From NCBI GenBank assembly GCA_900546115.1, contig URBQ01000033.1:1-34336 (forward strand): a DNA stretch of 34,336 nucleotides. The letters run 5' to 3'. Shown one piece after another: positions 1 to 8,468 of this stretch. The DNA is from an uncultured Collinsella sp. GTDB lineage: Bacteria > Actinomycetota > Coriobacteriia > Coriobacteriales > Coriobacteriaceae. Within the stretch, counting starts at the first letter, position 1. The number at the start of each line of letters is the position of its first letter. Both the position numbers and the translations under genes were made by a program. The notes beneath the pieces are model-generated. The model did not search any database. It was not told the origin of the DNA and worked only from the letters and a program-made list of their open reading frames with translations.

Positions 1-61
1 CCGCCCTTTTTCGTGCGACAATCGATGATGTTGAACGGATGCGATGCAAGGAGATGCGCAG

Positions 62-256
62 ATGACAGACAAGAACAAGACGAACACGCCGGCGACCGAT
101 GCCGCACCCGCCGCACCCAAGCCTGCGCCTAAGCCGGCACCCAAGCCGCGCGACCCCTACATCCGTGCCGAGAACGAGGATGACGACGGCTACGATCCCT
201 ACAGCGACCGCCGCCCCGAGCGCGAGCCGCTGTTCGAAGCCGACCCCTGGCGCTAG
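62..256 (+). CDS. Small Pro/Ala-rich acidic protein, unknown function
   Basis: A 64-residue reading frame. The start at 62 is preferred over the in-frame ATG at 44 because an AAGGAG ribosome site at 48-53 lies 8 bases ahead of it. The protein opens with Thr/Ala-rich sequence, has a lysine-proline repeat of the APKP type near residues 20-31, and ends in an acidic, aromatic-containing tail (Asp/Glu, Tyr, Arg, terminal Trp-Arg). There is no signal peptide, membrane segment or cysteine. The composition suggests a disordered cytoplasmic protein. I do not recognise a family, and the gene upstream lies outside the window, so its operon context is unknown. Confidence 0.55.
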   Translation: MTDKNKTNTPATDAAPAAPKPAPKPAPKPRDPYIRAENEDDDGYDPYSDRRPEREPLFEADPWR

Positions 257-290
257 TTGCATCAAGTAGCTAATTTGGCGATGATTTTCT

Positions 291-318
291 GGGACGGGTA
301 GTCAAAAAGTCCCGTCCC
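291..318. repeat. Inverted repeat GGGACGGG/CCCGTCCC
   Basis: Two perfect 8-base arms (291-298 and 311-318) flank a 12-base spacer, shortly after the stop of the small gene at 256. There is no T tract on the plus strand, so it is at best a weak terminator. The core GGACG/CGTCC with a nearby GACT resembles the larger palindrome at 8935-8980 and may belong to the same dispersed intergenic family. Confidence 0.4.
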
Positions 319-401
319 CAATCGACTGTCTAGGGAGTCGCATTCGAGCTTGGTTGTCCTCTCAGCCACTCGGCATCCTTCGAGCAGTAATAGTGAAAAA
401 A

Positions 402-487
402 CTTGCTTAAGTGTTAATCAAGCAAGATATTATCTTGCTCTCTAATTAATCAAGAATCGCTATAATTTTGATTAGATAGAGAGCAAG
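402..487 (+). promoter_or_regulatory. Promoter and clustered inverted half-sites upstream of the AAA ATPase gene
   Basis: The AT-rich stretch before 499 contains a -10-like TATAAT at 461-466. It also has four copies of an AAGCAAG-type half-site in alternating orientation: CTTGCTT at 402-408, AAGCAAG at 420-426, CTTGCT at 434-439 and AGCAAG at 482-487. Bases 421-439 form a perfect 9+1+9 palindrome, AGCAAGATA-T-TATCTTGCT. A longer imperfect dyad joins about 432-453 with 468-489 and encloses the -10 element. This looks like an operator, perhaps autoregulatory. A convincing -35 is not evident (TTGCTC at 435-440 is 20 bases from the -10). Confidence 0.55.
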
Positions 488-498
488 ATTGGAGAATC

Positions 499-1851
499 AT
501 GGCATTCAACGACTTGATCGCCCAGAAAATAAAGGACTTTGAACAGCAAGGGGTTCCGCAGGTCTTTGAGCGAGACCTAGATCTAGGAAACCCACAGGAG
601 CCAAAGCGCGACAACATCGTAAATGTGATTGTGGGGGCCCGTCGTTGTGGAAAGACGTATCGCCTGTATCAGGAGATACGGCGGCTTCAGGGCCAAGGCG
701 TCGAGCTTGACCGGATGCTATATTTCAATTTTGAGGATGAGCGCTTGCGTCCGTATGAGCCATCGCTACTAGCGGACGTGCTCGATACATTCTATGCACT
801 ATATCCTGCTGCTCGAGGCGAGGGCGCCTACCTTTTCTTTGACGAGATCCAGGAAATACCCGAATGGGGTGCGTTTCTGCGACGCGTGGTCGATACGGAG
901 AAGGCGACCGTTTACGTGACGGGATCTTCTTCTAAGATGCTGTCCTCAGAACTTAAGAGCGAGTTCAGGGGCCGTTCTCTTGTGCGAGAGCTTTTTCCGT
1001 TGAGTTTTTCGGAATACGTCCGATATAAGACGGGGGGCGTTCCTGAGTCGAACGCGCCCTTCTCCTCAAGCGCTGCAGCGTTGCTCCGACACCATCTGGT
1101 CGGATATCTCGAGCGAGGGGGATTCATCGCGACACTTGAGCAGACGCCCGCAGACGCGATTCAGCTGCTACAGGAATATGCGTCGCGAACGGTCGCCATG
1201 GACGTCGTTGAACGTTACGACGTCAAGAACCCCCGTTTGGCCTCGCTGTTTCTGGCGCGGTGCATGGCATCTTCGGGACGAGAGCTGTCAGTGAACAAAG
1301 TGTACAACGAGTTCAAGAGCAGACAGATATCCGTCAGTCGAAATACGCTCAGCGACTTACTTGAGTATTACGAGGACGCCTACCTGCTGTTTTCGGTGCC
1401 GGAGTTCACGCGTTCGCTTGCAAATAATACGCGGTCTGCGTCTAAGGTCTACGCCGTCGATCCTGCGATGTTCGGAGCGTTCTCCCCCGCATCGGCATTG
1501 GATCATGGTCAGAGGCTCGAGACCGCGGTGTTCAATGCGCTCAGAAGAAGGACCCCCGCCGTGCGGCCCGGTTCGGTTTGCCGCCTGCTGATTAAAGATA
1601 AGAATAAAAGCCATGAGGTGGACTTTGTGGCTGGGGATGCACTGCTCATGCAGGCTTACGGCCTGATTCAGGTAAGTGTGGATATGACAAGCGAGAAAAC
1701 GCGCGAGCGCGAAATTGCCGCGCTCGATGCCGCGATGGCCCAGTTTGATCTTGGCGAGTCGGTAATCGTTACCATGGATGAGCAGGCCGATATTCCATGC
1801 AAACACGGCGTGGTACATGCTGTGCCCGCATGGAAGTGGCTCCTTTCCTAA
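499..1851 (+). CDS. AAA ATPase with C-terminal DUF4143-type domain
   Basis: A 450-residue protein with a Walker A motif GARRCGKT (46-53), a Walker B YLFFDEIQ (111-118) and a sensor-like TGSSS (141-145) followed by arginines near 157-159. The C-terminal half, about 210-430, fits the DUF4143 domain that accompanies this AAA_14-type ATPase, including a late nuclease-like segment with KSHEVDF. The family's molecular function is not settled. Members are common, often multicopy and horizontally mobile, in gut anaerobes. The start follows a GGAG at 491-494. The gene stands alone, with lower GC and more A/T-ending codons than its neighbours and a dyad-rich promoter of its own, which suggests acquisition. 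Confidence 0.85.
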   Translation: MAFNDLIAQKIKDFEQQGVPQVFERDLDLGNPQEPKRDNIVNVIVGARRCGKTYRLYQEIRRLQGQGVELDRMLYFNFEDERLRPYEPSLLADVLDTFYALYPAARGEGAYLFFDEIQEIPEWGAFLRRVVDTEKATVYVTGSSSKMLSSELKSEFRGRSLVRELFPLSFSEYVRYKTGGVPESNAPFSSSAAALLRHHLVGYLERGGFIATLEQTPADAIQLLQEYASRTVAMDVVERYDVKNPRLASLFLARCMASSGRELSVNKVYNEFKSRQISVSRNTLSDLLEYYEDAYLLFSVPEFTRSLANNTRSASKVYAVDPAMFGAFSPASALDHGQRLETAVFNALRRRTPAVRPGSVCRLLIKDKNKSHEVDFVAGDALLMQAYGLIQVSVDMTSEKTREREIAALDAAMAQFDLGESVIVTMDEQADIPCKHGVVHAVPAWKWLLS

Positions 1852-1871
1852 TCGTCTATGGATTTGCGAGG

Positions 1872-1905
1872 CCAGGACTCAGGTGTCATGGTCCGCTAGT
1901 CCTGG
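1872..1905. terminator. Possible bidirectional terminator between convergent genes
   Basis: CCAGGACT (1872-1879) and AGTCCTGG (1898-1905) form an 8-bp perfect stem over an 18-base loop. It sits between the plus-strand stop at 1851 and the minus-strand stop at 1896, which it overlaps. No clear T tract is present on either side, so the call is tentative. Confidence 0.3.
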
Positions 1906-3377
1906 GCCTTGATGCTCGGCAGGAGAATCTGGGCGAGGTAGTCGGTCTCGAGTTTGGTCGCGGCGTCTGCCTTGCCGTCTTTGCCGACCAGTACGTTCTT
2001 GATCTGGCTATAGGTGTAGCGGTTACCGGTCGTGAGCTCGACAAGCTCAATGGCCGTGTCCATGGGGTAGGTTGACACGGGATTCTGCGTCCGTCCGTTG
2101 ATGGTCTGGGGCACCACGTACGGATAGACGGGGCCGCTGGCGTAGACGGTATAACCGTTGCCTAGATTGGCCGCACCCAAAACCGTATCGCCCTCATCGG
2201 GCGTAAAGCTCTCGCCCTCGCGCACCGCGACGAGCGTCACAATCGGCGTATCGCTGTCGCCGGCAAGATAGATGCATAGCGTGCTGCCATTTTGCCAAGT
2301 CTCGACCTTGCCGTACCACTCGACGGGGATATCGAGCTGGTAGAGGTCGGTTGCCTTGTGGCGAGCGTCAGCATCGCGGGCTGCCTGTGCCTTTTGCGCG
2401 CTCACGGCATTGACGGCGGCGTCGCGCCGCGCGGTTGCCGCCTGCTGGAGCACCTTGGCGGTGGCGGCGGAGCTCGCGCCTCCCTCCTCGGCATATTTGG
2501 CGGCGGCATCGATCTGGTCGTCGGTTACCGTGTCGGCCGAAGGCACCTTGAGCTTAAAGGCGGCCTGGCTGCTTAGGTCCTGTCCGTCGCTCTTGATCGT
2601 GACCTGCGCCTTGGTGGTCGGCACGGTATAGACGGTGCCGTCGGACGCGATGGGGGAGGCAGCGATGGAGAGCGTGTAGTCACCGGGTAGCAGTTTGATG
2701 CCACGGCCGTGCTCGTCAACATAGAGTGTTTCGCTCACGGAGGATCCGTCAGAATCCTGGCCACTCACTTGTACGGGAATCTTGGAGCCGGCGGAACAGT
2801 CGAGGCCCGCGGCATGCACGCCAATCTGCACCGACATCATCGTGTGGGCATTGGCGGCGACAGCGGCAGCCTGCTCTTGCTGATATCCGTTCCAGGCAGC
2901 ATAGCCTGCACCGCCGGCGACGAGCGCGACGGCCACGACACCGGCGACCATCAGATTGCGGCGCTTGGGCGACATCTTGCGATGGCGGACCTCGGCTTCG
3001 TGTGCCGAGGGAACGGACGGCAGGGGAATATCGCCCATGGCGATGGTCTCATCCACGGCTGGTGCGGAACCCAGGCCAGGAAGCTCGCGAGTCAGCGAAT
3101 CTTCGGCCGGTAAGCTGTCGAGCAAGACGGTTTCCTCGCCCGTGTCGGATTCGGGCTGGTCGTCGGCCTCGCTATCGTCCTCTTCGGCTTCGTCAGGAGC
3201 GTCTTTGGCGTCGCCGTCTTCGTCCTCAGTGTCTTCGTGCACCTCGTCTTGCGCGTCGACGACCGAATCGCTAAACGAGAGCTCGTCTAGCGCGATCCGG
3301 TCAAGGCTCTCCAGGGCTTCGGCACATGCTTCCGCATCCTGGGCCGCATCCTCGCGGCCATACGTCTCATCGCTCAT
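1896..3377 (-). CDS. Membrane-anchored protein with long acidic N-terminus, unknown function
   Basis: A 493-residue protein read from the ATG at 3377, which follows a G-rich ribosome site. An upstream in-frame start at 3428 lacks one. Residues 1-130 are strongly acidic, with runs of Asp/Glu and Ser, and look disordered. A basic patch (KMSPKRR) precedes one membrane segment at about 141-163, so the long C-terminal part should be outside the cell. That part has a beta-rich region containing 'LLPGDYTLSIAAS', which resembles PEGA/carboxypeptidase-regulatory folds. An Ala/Gln-rich helical stretch and a C-terminal domain ending near 'LLPSIKAQD' follow. It is probably a Coriobacteriia-specific envelope protein. 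I cannot assign a function. Confidence 0.7.
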   Translation of the reverse strand: MSDETYGREDAAQDAEACAEALESLDRIALDELSFSDSVVDAQDEVHEDTEDEDGDAKDAPDEAEEDDSEADDQPESDTGEETVLLDSLPAEDSLTRELPGLGSAPAVDETIAMGDIPLPSVPSAHEAEVRHRKMSPKRRNLMVAGVVAVALVAGGAGYAAWNGYQQEQAAAVAANAHTMMSVQIGVHAAGLDCSAGSKIPVQVSGQDSDGSSVSETLYVDEHGRGIKLLPGDYTLSIAASPIASDGTVYTVPTTKAQVTIKSDGQDLSSQAAFKLKVPSADTVTDDQIDAAAKYAEEGGASSAATAKVLQQAATARRDAAVNAVSAQKAQAARDADARHKATDLYQLDIPVEWYGKVETWQNGSTLCIYLAGDSDTPIVTLVAVREGESFTPDEGDTVLGAANLGNGYTVYASGPVYPYVVPQTINGRTQNPVSTYPMDTAIELVELTTGNRYTYSQIKNVLVGKDGKADAATKLETDYLAQILLPSIKAQD

Positions 3378-3498
3378 ATATCCCCCAATGCAATATCGGC
3401 TCAACACTGTACCCAAAAATGGAGCCATATAAAGCGCATACGAAATATAAGATCCGATTTAACCTGAGCGCATCGTTCGGCCGCATCCTCGCGGCAGC

Positions 3499-3538
3499 AA
3501 AAGGCCCCCGGAACGCGGACGAATCACATTCCGGGGGC
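3499..3538 (-). terminator. Rho-independent terminator of the DUF5692-like gene
   Basis: Perfect 10-bp arms GCCCCCGGAA (3504-3513) and TTCCGGGGGC (3529-3538) flank a 15-base loop. On the minus strand the stem is followed by a C and TTTT (3499-3502). It lies about 70 bases beyond the minus-strand stop at 3610. Confidence 0.8.
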
Positions 3539-3609
3539 TCTGCAATGCGTTGAGTTGCGCGGAGCCGGCTATGCTGCTTCACATTCAAGCGGCGTTTGCG
3601 CCGGGCATG

Positions 3610-4617
3610 TTACTCGGCGTGCGCGTAATCAACCTTGGCGCGGCGAGCGGTAGCCTTCTCCCAATCGCTGGTGCCCTCAAAGACGTCCTGCTTGTAGGGA
3701 TTGCGGCCGAGCTTCTTGGCACGGTAGACGATGTAGATGATCGCGGCGACGTTGGCGACCAGCGCGGCGATCGAGACCGCGGTAGCGGCGCCGGGGTCGA
3801 GCGTGGAGTGGGTCACAAAGATGGACTCCTCCTGGAAGTACGGGAATACCTGGGCAAACATGCACCAAATAGCCAGCGTAAAGGCACGGTTCTGGATCCA
3901 GCCGCCCTTGTTCCAGATAAAGGCGGCGACGGTGGGCGCCAGCAGCAGTGCAAAGCCGCAGAACCAGGAGTGGGTGGGCAAGCAGTTGTAGGTGTAGCAG
4001 AAGTTCCAGATATCGTAGGCGATGATGTAGACCCAGGTCATGTCGGGCCACAGCATGTCGGTCTTGTCCTCAGAGGCGTAGACACTCCACCAACCGGTCA
4101 TGCAGAAGATGTTGATGATACCGGCGATGCCGTTGAACACGTTGTTCCAGCCGGCGAGCTGCGTGGCGCCCTCGGAGGTGACCCAGGTGGACTCGCCCAG
4201 GACAAAGAAGTGATAGGCGCTCTCAAAGTCGGACACGACGGCGATCATGATGTTGATGGCGACGATCACAAACGGCCACGCGCGGAACCAATGCGCCTTG
4301 CCGATCTTGCCCCACTGGTACTTAATGGCAATGAAGCCCCAGCAACCGGCCAGCGCCGCGTATACCTTGGCGTAGTGGAACCAGCTGTTCTGGTACACAT
4401 GGGTGGGGTTGGTGAGCGCCCACTCGGCACCCTGTGAGACGCCGATGGCGATAGCGACGCAGTAGATGGTCATGGCCAGCGGAGCCACGCCAAAGATGAT
4501 GGCCGCGCCCAGCTTGGTGCGGCGGCCGACCTCGTTGAGCACGATCAGGCCAATAAAGACCATGGCCCAGCCGGCCCAGTGGATAAGGGTATTGCTACCC
4601 CAAACATCGAACAGCAT
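3610..4617 (-). CDS. DUF5692-like polytopic membrane protein
   Basis: A 335-residue, Trp- and Ile-rich protein with roughly eight to ten hydrophobic spans, beginning almost at the first residue and ending in a short basic cytoplasmic tail rich in Arg/Lys. It matches my recollection of the DUF5692 family of gut Actinobacteria, whose function is unknown. Conserved-looking features are many membrane tryptophans and an FCYTYNCLPTHSWFCGF segment with three cysteines. The start has an AAAGGAG site 6 bases upstream. It lies 63 bases downstream of the TetR-type gene on the same strand, with a hairpin between them (4636-4663), so the two are probably one transcript. A transporter or sensor role is possible, but nothing in the sequence proves it. 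Confidence 0.7.
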   Translation of the reverse strand: MLFDVWGSNTLIHWAGWAMVFIGLIVLNEVGRRTKLGAAIIFGVAPLAMTIYCVAIAIGVSQGAEWALTNPTHVYQNSWFHYAKVYAALAGCWGFIAIKYQWGKIGKAHWFRAWPFVIVAINIMIAVVSDFESAYHFFVLGESTWVTSEGATQLAGWNNVFNGIAGIINIFCMTGWWSVYASEDKTDMLWPDMTWVYIIAYDIWNFCYTYNCLPTHSWFCGFALLLAPTVAAFIWNKGGWIQNRAFTLAIWCMFAQVFPYFQEESIFVTHSTLDPGAATAVSIAALVANVAAIIYIVYRAKKLGRNPYKQDVFEGTSDWEKATARRAKVDYAHAE

Positions 4618-4635
4618 GCTGCTCTCCTTTCACAA

Positions 4636-4663
4636 GCCCGCGGCCCCTCTTCTGATCGCGGGC
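4636..4663 (-). other. Intercistronic hairpin between the TetR gene and the membrane protein gene
   Basis: GCCCGC (4636-4641) and GCGGGC (4658-4663) can pair across a 16-base loop. There is no T tract. It may set the ratio of regulator to membrane protein by attenuation or mRNA stability. Confidence 0.35.
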
Positions 4664-4680
4664 AGTTTGGCCAAATGTCG

Positions 4681-5343
4681 TCAGTTCTGGGGCTTGCGCT
4701 CCTGATACTTGGCGGTATAGCCCTCGATATGGAGCGTCGAGGCGATGATTTCCTTGACTGTCTCGTCGGGCACATCGGGGTGCGTGCGGATATACATCAG
4801 CAGCCCCATGATGAGGGTGTAGAACGTCTCGTAGACATGGTCGATGCGTAGCTCGTGATGGGCGACAAAATCCACCACGGTGGTATCGCAGATATACTGC
4901 GCCACGCGCTGGACCACGTTGTGCAAAAAGCCGCCGTAGAGCGCGCCGCTGCTCGAGGTGAGCGTGCTCGGCAACTCGTGGCCGCTCACGACCAGGCGCT
5001 TAAAGAGCGGAGCAACGGTGTCGAGTGCGCCTTCGATGTCGCCAACCGTGCGGCTGGCGTTCCACTGCTCGAGCTCGGCGATAAAGCCGTCGATTGCCTC
5101 GTCCATAACGGCGGTGACGGCGGCATCCATATCGGCAAAGTAGTGGTAGAACAGCGAACGCGTGCAGCCAGCCCGCTTGGTCACGGCCGATACCGAAAGA
5201 TGGGACACACCAAGCTCGGCGCTCACGGCGCGCACAGCGGCGAGGATCTCGCGACGGCGCTCGTCGCCCGTCAGGCGTTTTGCCGCGCTATCGGATGCGG
5301 GGACGGCATCGACCACAGAGATATCTGCTGCGTTGTTGCCCAT
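4681..5343 (-). CDS. TetR-family transcriptional regulator
   Basis: A 220-residue protein with the TetR N-terminal DNA-binding domain after a 25-residue extension. The helix-turn-helix spans about residues 49-75 (SVSAVTKRAGCTRSLFYHYF), the classic form in which the recognition helix ends in YHYF. The remaining 140 residues form the helical ligand-binding and dimerisation part, which shows no family-specific motif. The start is preceded by AAAGGCGG. It sits upstream of the DUF5692-like gene on the same strand and divergent from the FAD/iron-sulfur oxidoreductase. Two palindromes in the shared intergenic region (5402-5416, 5425-5439) are its likely operators. The ligand is unknown. Confidence 0.9.
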   Translation of the reverse strand: MGNNAADISVVDAVPASDSAAKRLTGDERRREILAAVRAVSAELGVSHLSVSAVTKRAGCTRSLFYHYFADMDAAVTAVMDEAIDGFIAELEQWNASRTVGDIEGALDTVAPLFKRLVVSGHELPSTLTSSSGALYGGFLHNVVQRVAQYICDTTVVDFVAHHELRIDHVYETFYTLIMGLLMYIRTHPDVPDETVKEIIASTLHIEGYTAKYQERKPQN

Positions 5344-5401
5344 GTTTTGCCGCCTTTCATCCTCTTTTGCCTGACCGTTCGCCTAACAGTCTTGAATATT
5401 G

Positions 5402-5439
5402 TTGACGGTTCGTCAATACTGTTTTTGACACAATGTCAA
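5402..5439. promoter_or_regulatory. Twin palindromic operators in the TetR/oxidoreductase divergon
   Basis: TTGACGGTTCGTCAA (5402-5416) and TTGACACAATGTCAA (5425-5439) are each perfect 6+3+6 palindromes with TTGAC/GTCAA arms, with starts 23 bases apart. The outer flanks (ATTGTTGAC and GTCAACAAT) also mirror one another. This is the usual arrangement for a TetR-type dimer controlling both directions. TTGACA within the second site could double as a -35 element. Confidence 0.7.
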
Positions 5440-5530
5440 CAATAGCGGGTGAACGGCATGGGGGCATGTCGAACCCGTACAAAGAGGGGCGCCGCGGTCT
5501 CGCCGGGCTGTGGCAAGAGAAGGGACGACT

Positions 5531-8308
5531 ATGATTCTCAACGGACCGGGGATTAGCTATACCGAGCCCGATATCGGCGCGGAGTTCGTGCCGCCGATAC
5601 CGGAGCATCCGCGCGAGGCCATCGTCAAACTGTGTGAGCACTGCACCAACCGCCTGCTGCACCGCGACGAGCTGCTGGGCTACGAGTACTGGTCGTTTGC
5701 CGAGGCCGCAACCGACGAGCAGGCCGAAGTGCTCTGCAAGATGAAGATGCGCCGTCCCTATACGCTGCCCGAGATGGTCAAGCTCACCGGCATGCCCGAG
5801 GCCGATATCGAAAAAATGCTCGACGACATGAGCTACACGGGTCTGCTCGAGTACAACTGGGAAAACCCCGAGCGCGCCAAGCAGTGGGTGCTGCCCATGC
5901 TGGTGCCGGGTTCCGCCGAGTTCCTCAACATGCGCGTGAGCCAGCTCGAGGAGCATCCGGTCTATGCCAAGTTCTTTGAGCAGGCGTCCAAGGGACCGCT
6001 GTCCAAGGCCACGCCGATGGTGCCGCCCGGCGGTGCCGGCATCGGCATGCATGTCATTCCGGTCGAGAAGGCCATCGATGCCGCGAGCACCTCGGTGCCG
6101 ATCGAGCATATCGAGCATTGGCTCGACAAATACGAAGGTAAGTATGCCGCTAGCACCTGCAGCTGCCGCGCGAGCCGTCGCGTGATGGGAGAGGGCTGCG
6201 CCGACGACCCGGCCGATTGGTGCATCGCCGTGGGCGATATGGCCGACTACGTGGTCGAGACCGACCGCGGCCATTATGTGACGCGCGAGGAGGTCTACGA
6301 CATCCTGCGCCAGGCCGAGGACAACGGCTTTGTGCACCAGATCACCAACATCGACGGTGAGAACAAAATCTTCGCCATCTGCAACTGCAACGTCAACGTG
6401 TGCTACGCCCTGCGCACTTCGCAGCTGTTCAACACGCCCAACCTGTCGCGCTCGGCCTACGTCGCCAAGGTCGAGAAGGACAAGTGCGTGGCCTGCGGTC
6501 GCTGCGTTGAGGTGTGTCCGGCCGGCGCCGCCAAACTGGGCCAGAAGCTCTGTAGCAAAAAGGCTGGCGGACAGGTGCCCGAGTATCCGCGCCAGGAGCT
6601 GCCCGATGCCACCAAGTGGGACCACACCAAGTGGTCGCCCAACTACCGCAACGACAACCGTATCGAGACGCATGAGTCCGGCACCGCTCCCTGCAAGACG
6701 GCCTGCCCCGCGCACGTTGCCGTTCAGGGCTATTTGAAGCTCGCGGCGCAGGGCCGCTATGACGAGGCGTTGGCGCTCATCAAGCGCGAGAACCCGTTGC
6801 CCGCTATCTGCGGCCGTGTGTGCAACCGCCGCTGTGAGGATGCCTGCACCCGCGGTCGCGTGGACGAGGCCGTGGCCATCGACGAGGTCAAGAAGTTTAT
6901 CGCCCAGCGCGATCTGGATGCCGCGACTCGCTATGTCCCACCTGTGGTGACCCCGACGCGTGCCGGCGGCTTCGACCAGAAGATCGCCATCATCGGCGCC
7001 GGTCCGGCCGGTCTGTCCTGCGCCTTCTATCTGGCCGAGAAGGGCTACAAGCCCGTCGTGTTCGAGAAAAACGAGCGCCCGGGCGGCATGCTCACCTACG
7101 GCATTCCCAGCTTTAAGCTGCAGAAGGACGTTATCGAGGCCGAGGTCGAGGTCATTCGCCTGATGGGCGCCGAGTTCCGCTATGGCGTGGAGGTCGGTCG
7201 CGATGTGACGCTCGACGAGCTTCGCGCGCAGGGCTTTAAAGCCTTTTACGTGGCCATTGGCTGCCAGGGTGGCCGCCTTGCCGGTATTCCGGGCGAGGAT
7301 GCCGAGGACGTGGCCGTGGCCGTCGACTTTTTGCGCGAGGTCAACAGCGGCAAGATCGACGCGCTGCCCGGGCGCACCATCGTGGTGGGCGGCGGCAACG
7401 TGGCCATCGATGTCGCGCGCAACGCCTGCCGTCTGGGTTCCGAGCACGTTGAGATGTTCTGCCTGGAGAGCGAGGTCAAGATGCCTGCCAGCGAGGAGGA
7501 GCGTCGCGAGGCCATTGAGGACGGCGCGCACATTAGCTGCGGCTGGGGCCCCAAGGAGATTCACCTGGACGAGGCCGGTCGTGTGTGCGGTATCACCTTT
7601 AAGCGCTGCACGCGTGTCTTTGACGACGAGGGCCGTTTTGCGCCCGAGTATGACGAGAACGACTTGCGCCGTGTCGATGCCGACCGTGTCGTCATGTCGA
7701 TTGGCCAGTCCATTGTGTGGGGCGACCTGCTGGCTGGCTCCAAGGTGGAGCTCGGCCGCAGCCAGGGTGCCCTTGCCGATCCGCAGACGTACCAGACCGC
7801 CGAGCCCGACATCTTTGTGGGCGGCGACGTCTACACCGGTCCCAGCTTTGCTATCGACGCCATCGCCGCCGGTCACGAGGCCGCCGTGTCCATCCATCGC
7901 TTTGTGCAGCCGGGCTCCACGCTCACCATCGGCCGCAACCAGCGCCGCTACACCGCGCTTGACCGCGACGATGTTGTGATTGAGAGCTATGACAACGCAA
8001 GCCGCGAGGTGGCACGTGTCGACCGCGAGCGCGAGAAGGCTGCGCCCTTTAGCGAGTACGTCGAGACCTTTACCGAGGAGCAGGTGCGCGCCGAGACCGC
8101 TCGCTGCTTGGGCTGCGGTGCCTCGATCGTCGACCCCAACAAGTGCATCGGCTGCGGCCTGTGCACCACCAAGTGCGCGTTTGACGCCATCCATCTGGAT
8201 CGCGACCGCCCCGAGTGCTCCACGATGGTCAAATACGAGCAAAAGCTCCCCAGCCTCGGCAAGTACGCTTTGAAGCGTGCGATCAAAATCAAATTTGGGA
8301 AGAAATAA
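5531..8308 (+). CDS. FAD-dependent, NAD(P)-linked oxidoreductase with N- and C-terminal [4Fe-4S] modules (GltD-like core)
   Basis: A 925-residue protein. The ATG at 5531 is chosen for its AAGGG site; a GTG at 5510 has none. Residues 1-300 form a Cys-rich module with CSCRASRR (about 210-217) and CNCNVNVCYALR (284-295). A ferredoxin motif CVACGRCVEVCP follows (319-330). The GltD-like core begins with the Cys-rich adaptor (CKTACP, CGRVCNRRCEDAC at about 388-439). It continues with an FAD-binding GAGPAGLSC (490-498), an NAD(P)-binding GGGNVAID (620-627) and a closing FAD motif near GGDVYTGPS. The C-terminus carries a further cluster site CIGCGLCTTKC (872-882). The protein should pass electrons between a nicotinamide and iron-sulfur partners in the cytoplasm. 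Its substrate is unknown. hypA lies 190 bases downstream and TetR is divergent. Confidence 0.85.
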   Translation: MILNGPGISYTEPDIGAEFVPPIPEHPREAIVKLCEHCTNRLLHRDELLGYEYWSFAEAATDEQAEVLCKMKMRRPYTLPEMVKLTGMPEADIEKMLDDMSYTGLLEYNWENPERAKQWVLPMLVPGSAEFLNMRVSQLEEHPVYAKFFEQASKGPLSKATPMVPPGGAGIGMHVIPVEKAIDAASTSVPIEHIEHWLDKYEGKYAASTCSCRASRRVMGEGCADDPADWCIAVGDMADYVVETDRGHYVTREEVYDILRQAEDNGFVHQITNIDGENKIFAICNCNVNVCYALRTSQLFNTPNLSRSAYVAKVEKDKCVACGRCVEVCPAGAAKLGQKLCSKKAGGQVPEYPRQELPDATKWDHTKWSPNYRNDNRIETHESGTAPCKTACPAHVAVQGYLKLAAQGRYDEALALIKRENPLPAICGRVCNRRCEDACTRGRVDEAVAIDEVKKFIAQRDLDAATRYVPPVVTPTRAGGFDQKIAIIGAGPAGLSCAFYLAEKGYKPVVFEKNERPGGMLTYGIPSFKLQKDVIEAEVEVIRLMGAEFRYGVEVGRDVTLDELRAQGFKAFYVAIGCQGGRLAGIPGEDAEDVAVAVDFLREVNSGKIDALPGRTIVVGGGNVAIDVARNACRLGSEHVEMFCLESEVKMPASEEERREAIEDGAHISCGWGPKEIHLDEAGRVCGITFKRCTRVFDDEGRFAPEYDENDLRRVDADRVVMSIGQSIVWGDLLAGSKVELGRSQGALADPQTYQTAEPDIFVGGDVYTGPSFAIDAIAAGHEAAVSIHRFVQPGSTLTIGRNQRRYTALDRDDVVIESYDNASREVARVDREREKAAPFSEYVETFTEEQVRAETARCLGCGASIVDPNKCIGCGLCTTKCAFDAIHLDRDRPECSTMVKYEQKLPSLGKYALKRAIKIKFGKK

Positions 8309-8355
8309 AAAACGCAACAAACAAGAGAACGGCGTAGAGAACGGTTGGACAGCGA

Positions 8356-8453
8356 GCGAGTCCCAGGCGTGGCGAGGTGCCTTGAAAGAGGAGGGCATAG
8401 GGCTTTTGCCCATGCCCGACGATTGAAAGGCAGATCGTCCGTCTGGGGCTCGC
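8356..8453 (+). ncRNA. Candidate structured RNA leader upstream of hypA, pseudoknot-capable
   Basis: The 190-base gap between the oxidoreductase gene and hypA can fold compactly. An 11-bp closing stem pairs 8356-8366 with 8443-8453, with one G-U. A hairpin pairs 8393-8398/8412-8417 and 8400-8403/8408-8411 around a TTTT loop with one bulged A. A second hairpin pairs GACGAT (8418-8423) with ATCGTC (8434-8439). Its 10-base loop contains AAGGCA (8427-8432), complementary to TGCCTT (8378-8383) and so able to form a pseudoknot. I do not match it to a riboswitch class I know. Folding was done by eye and conservation is untested. Confidence 0.4.
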
Positions 8454-8468
8454 GCAGCGTCAAGTCGA

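Noticed and set aside
364..380. CACTCGGCATCCTTCGAG resembling the direct repeats at 18064 and 18122
   Set aside because: It is a single short match outside the element with no second copy nearby; likely chance.
5357..8413. A 1018-codon open frame on the minus strand opposite the oxidoreductase gene
   Set aside because: It mirrors a high-GC gene codon for codon, is rich in Gly/Ala/His/Asp without domains, and the plus-strand frame has full enzyme motifs.
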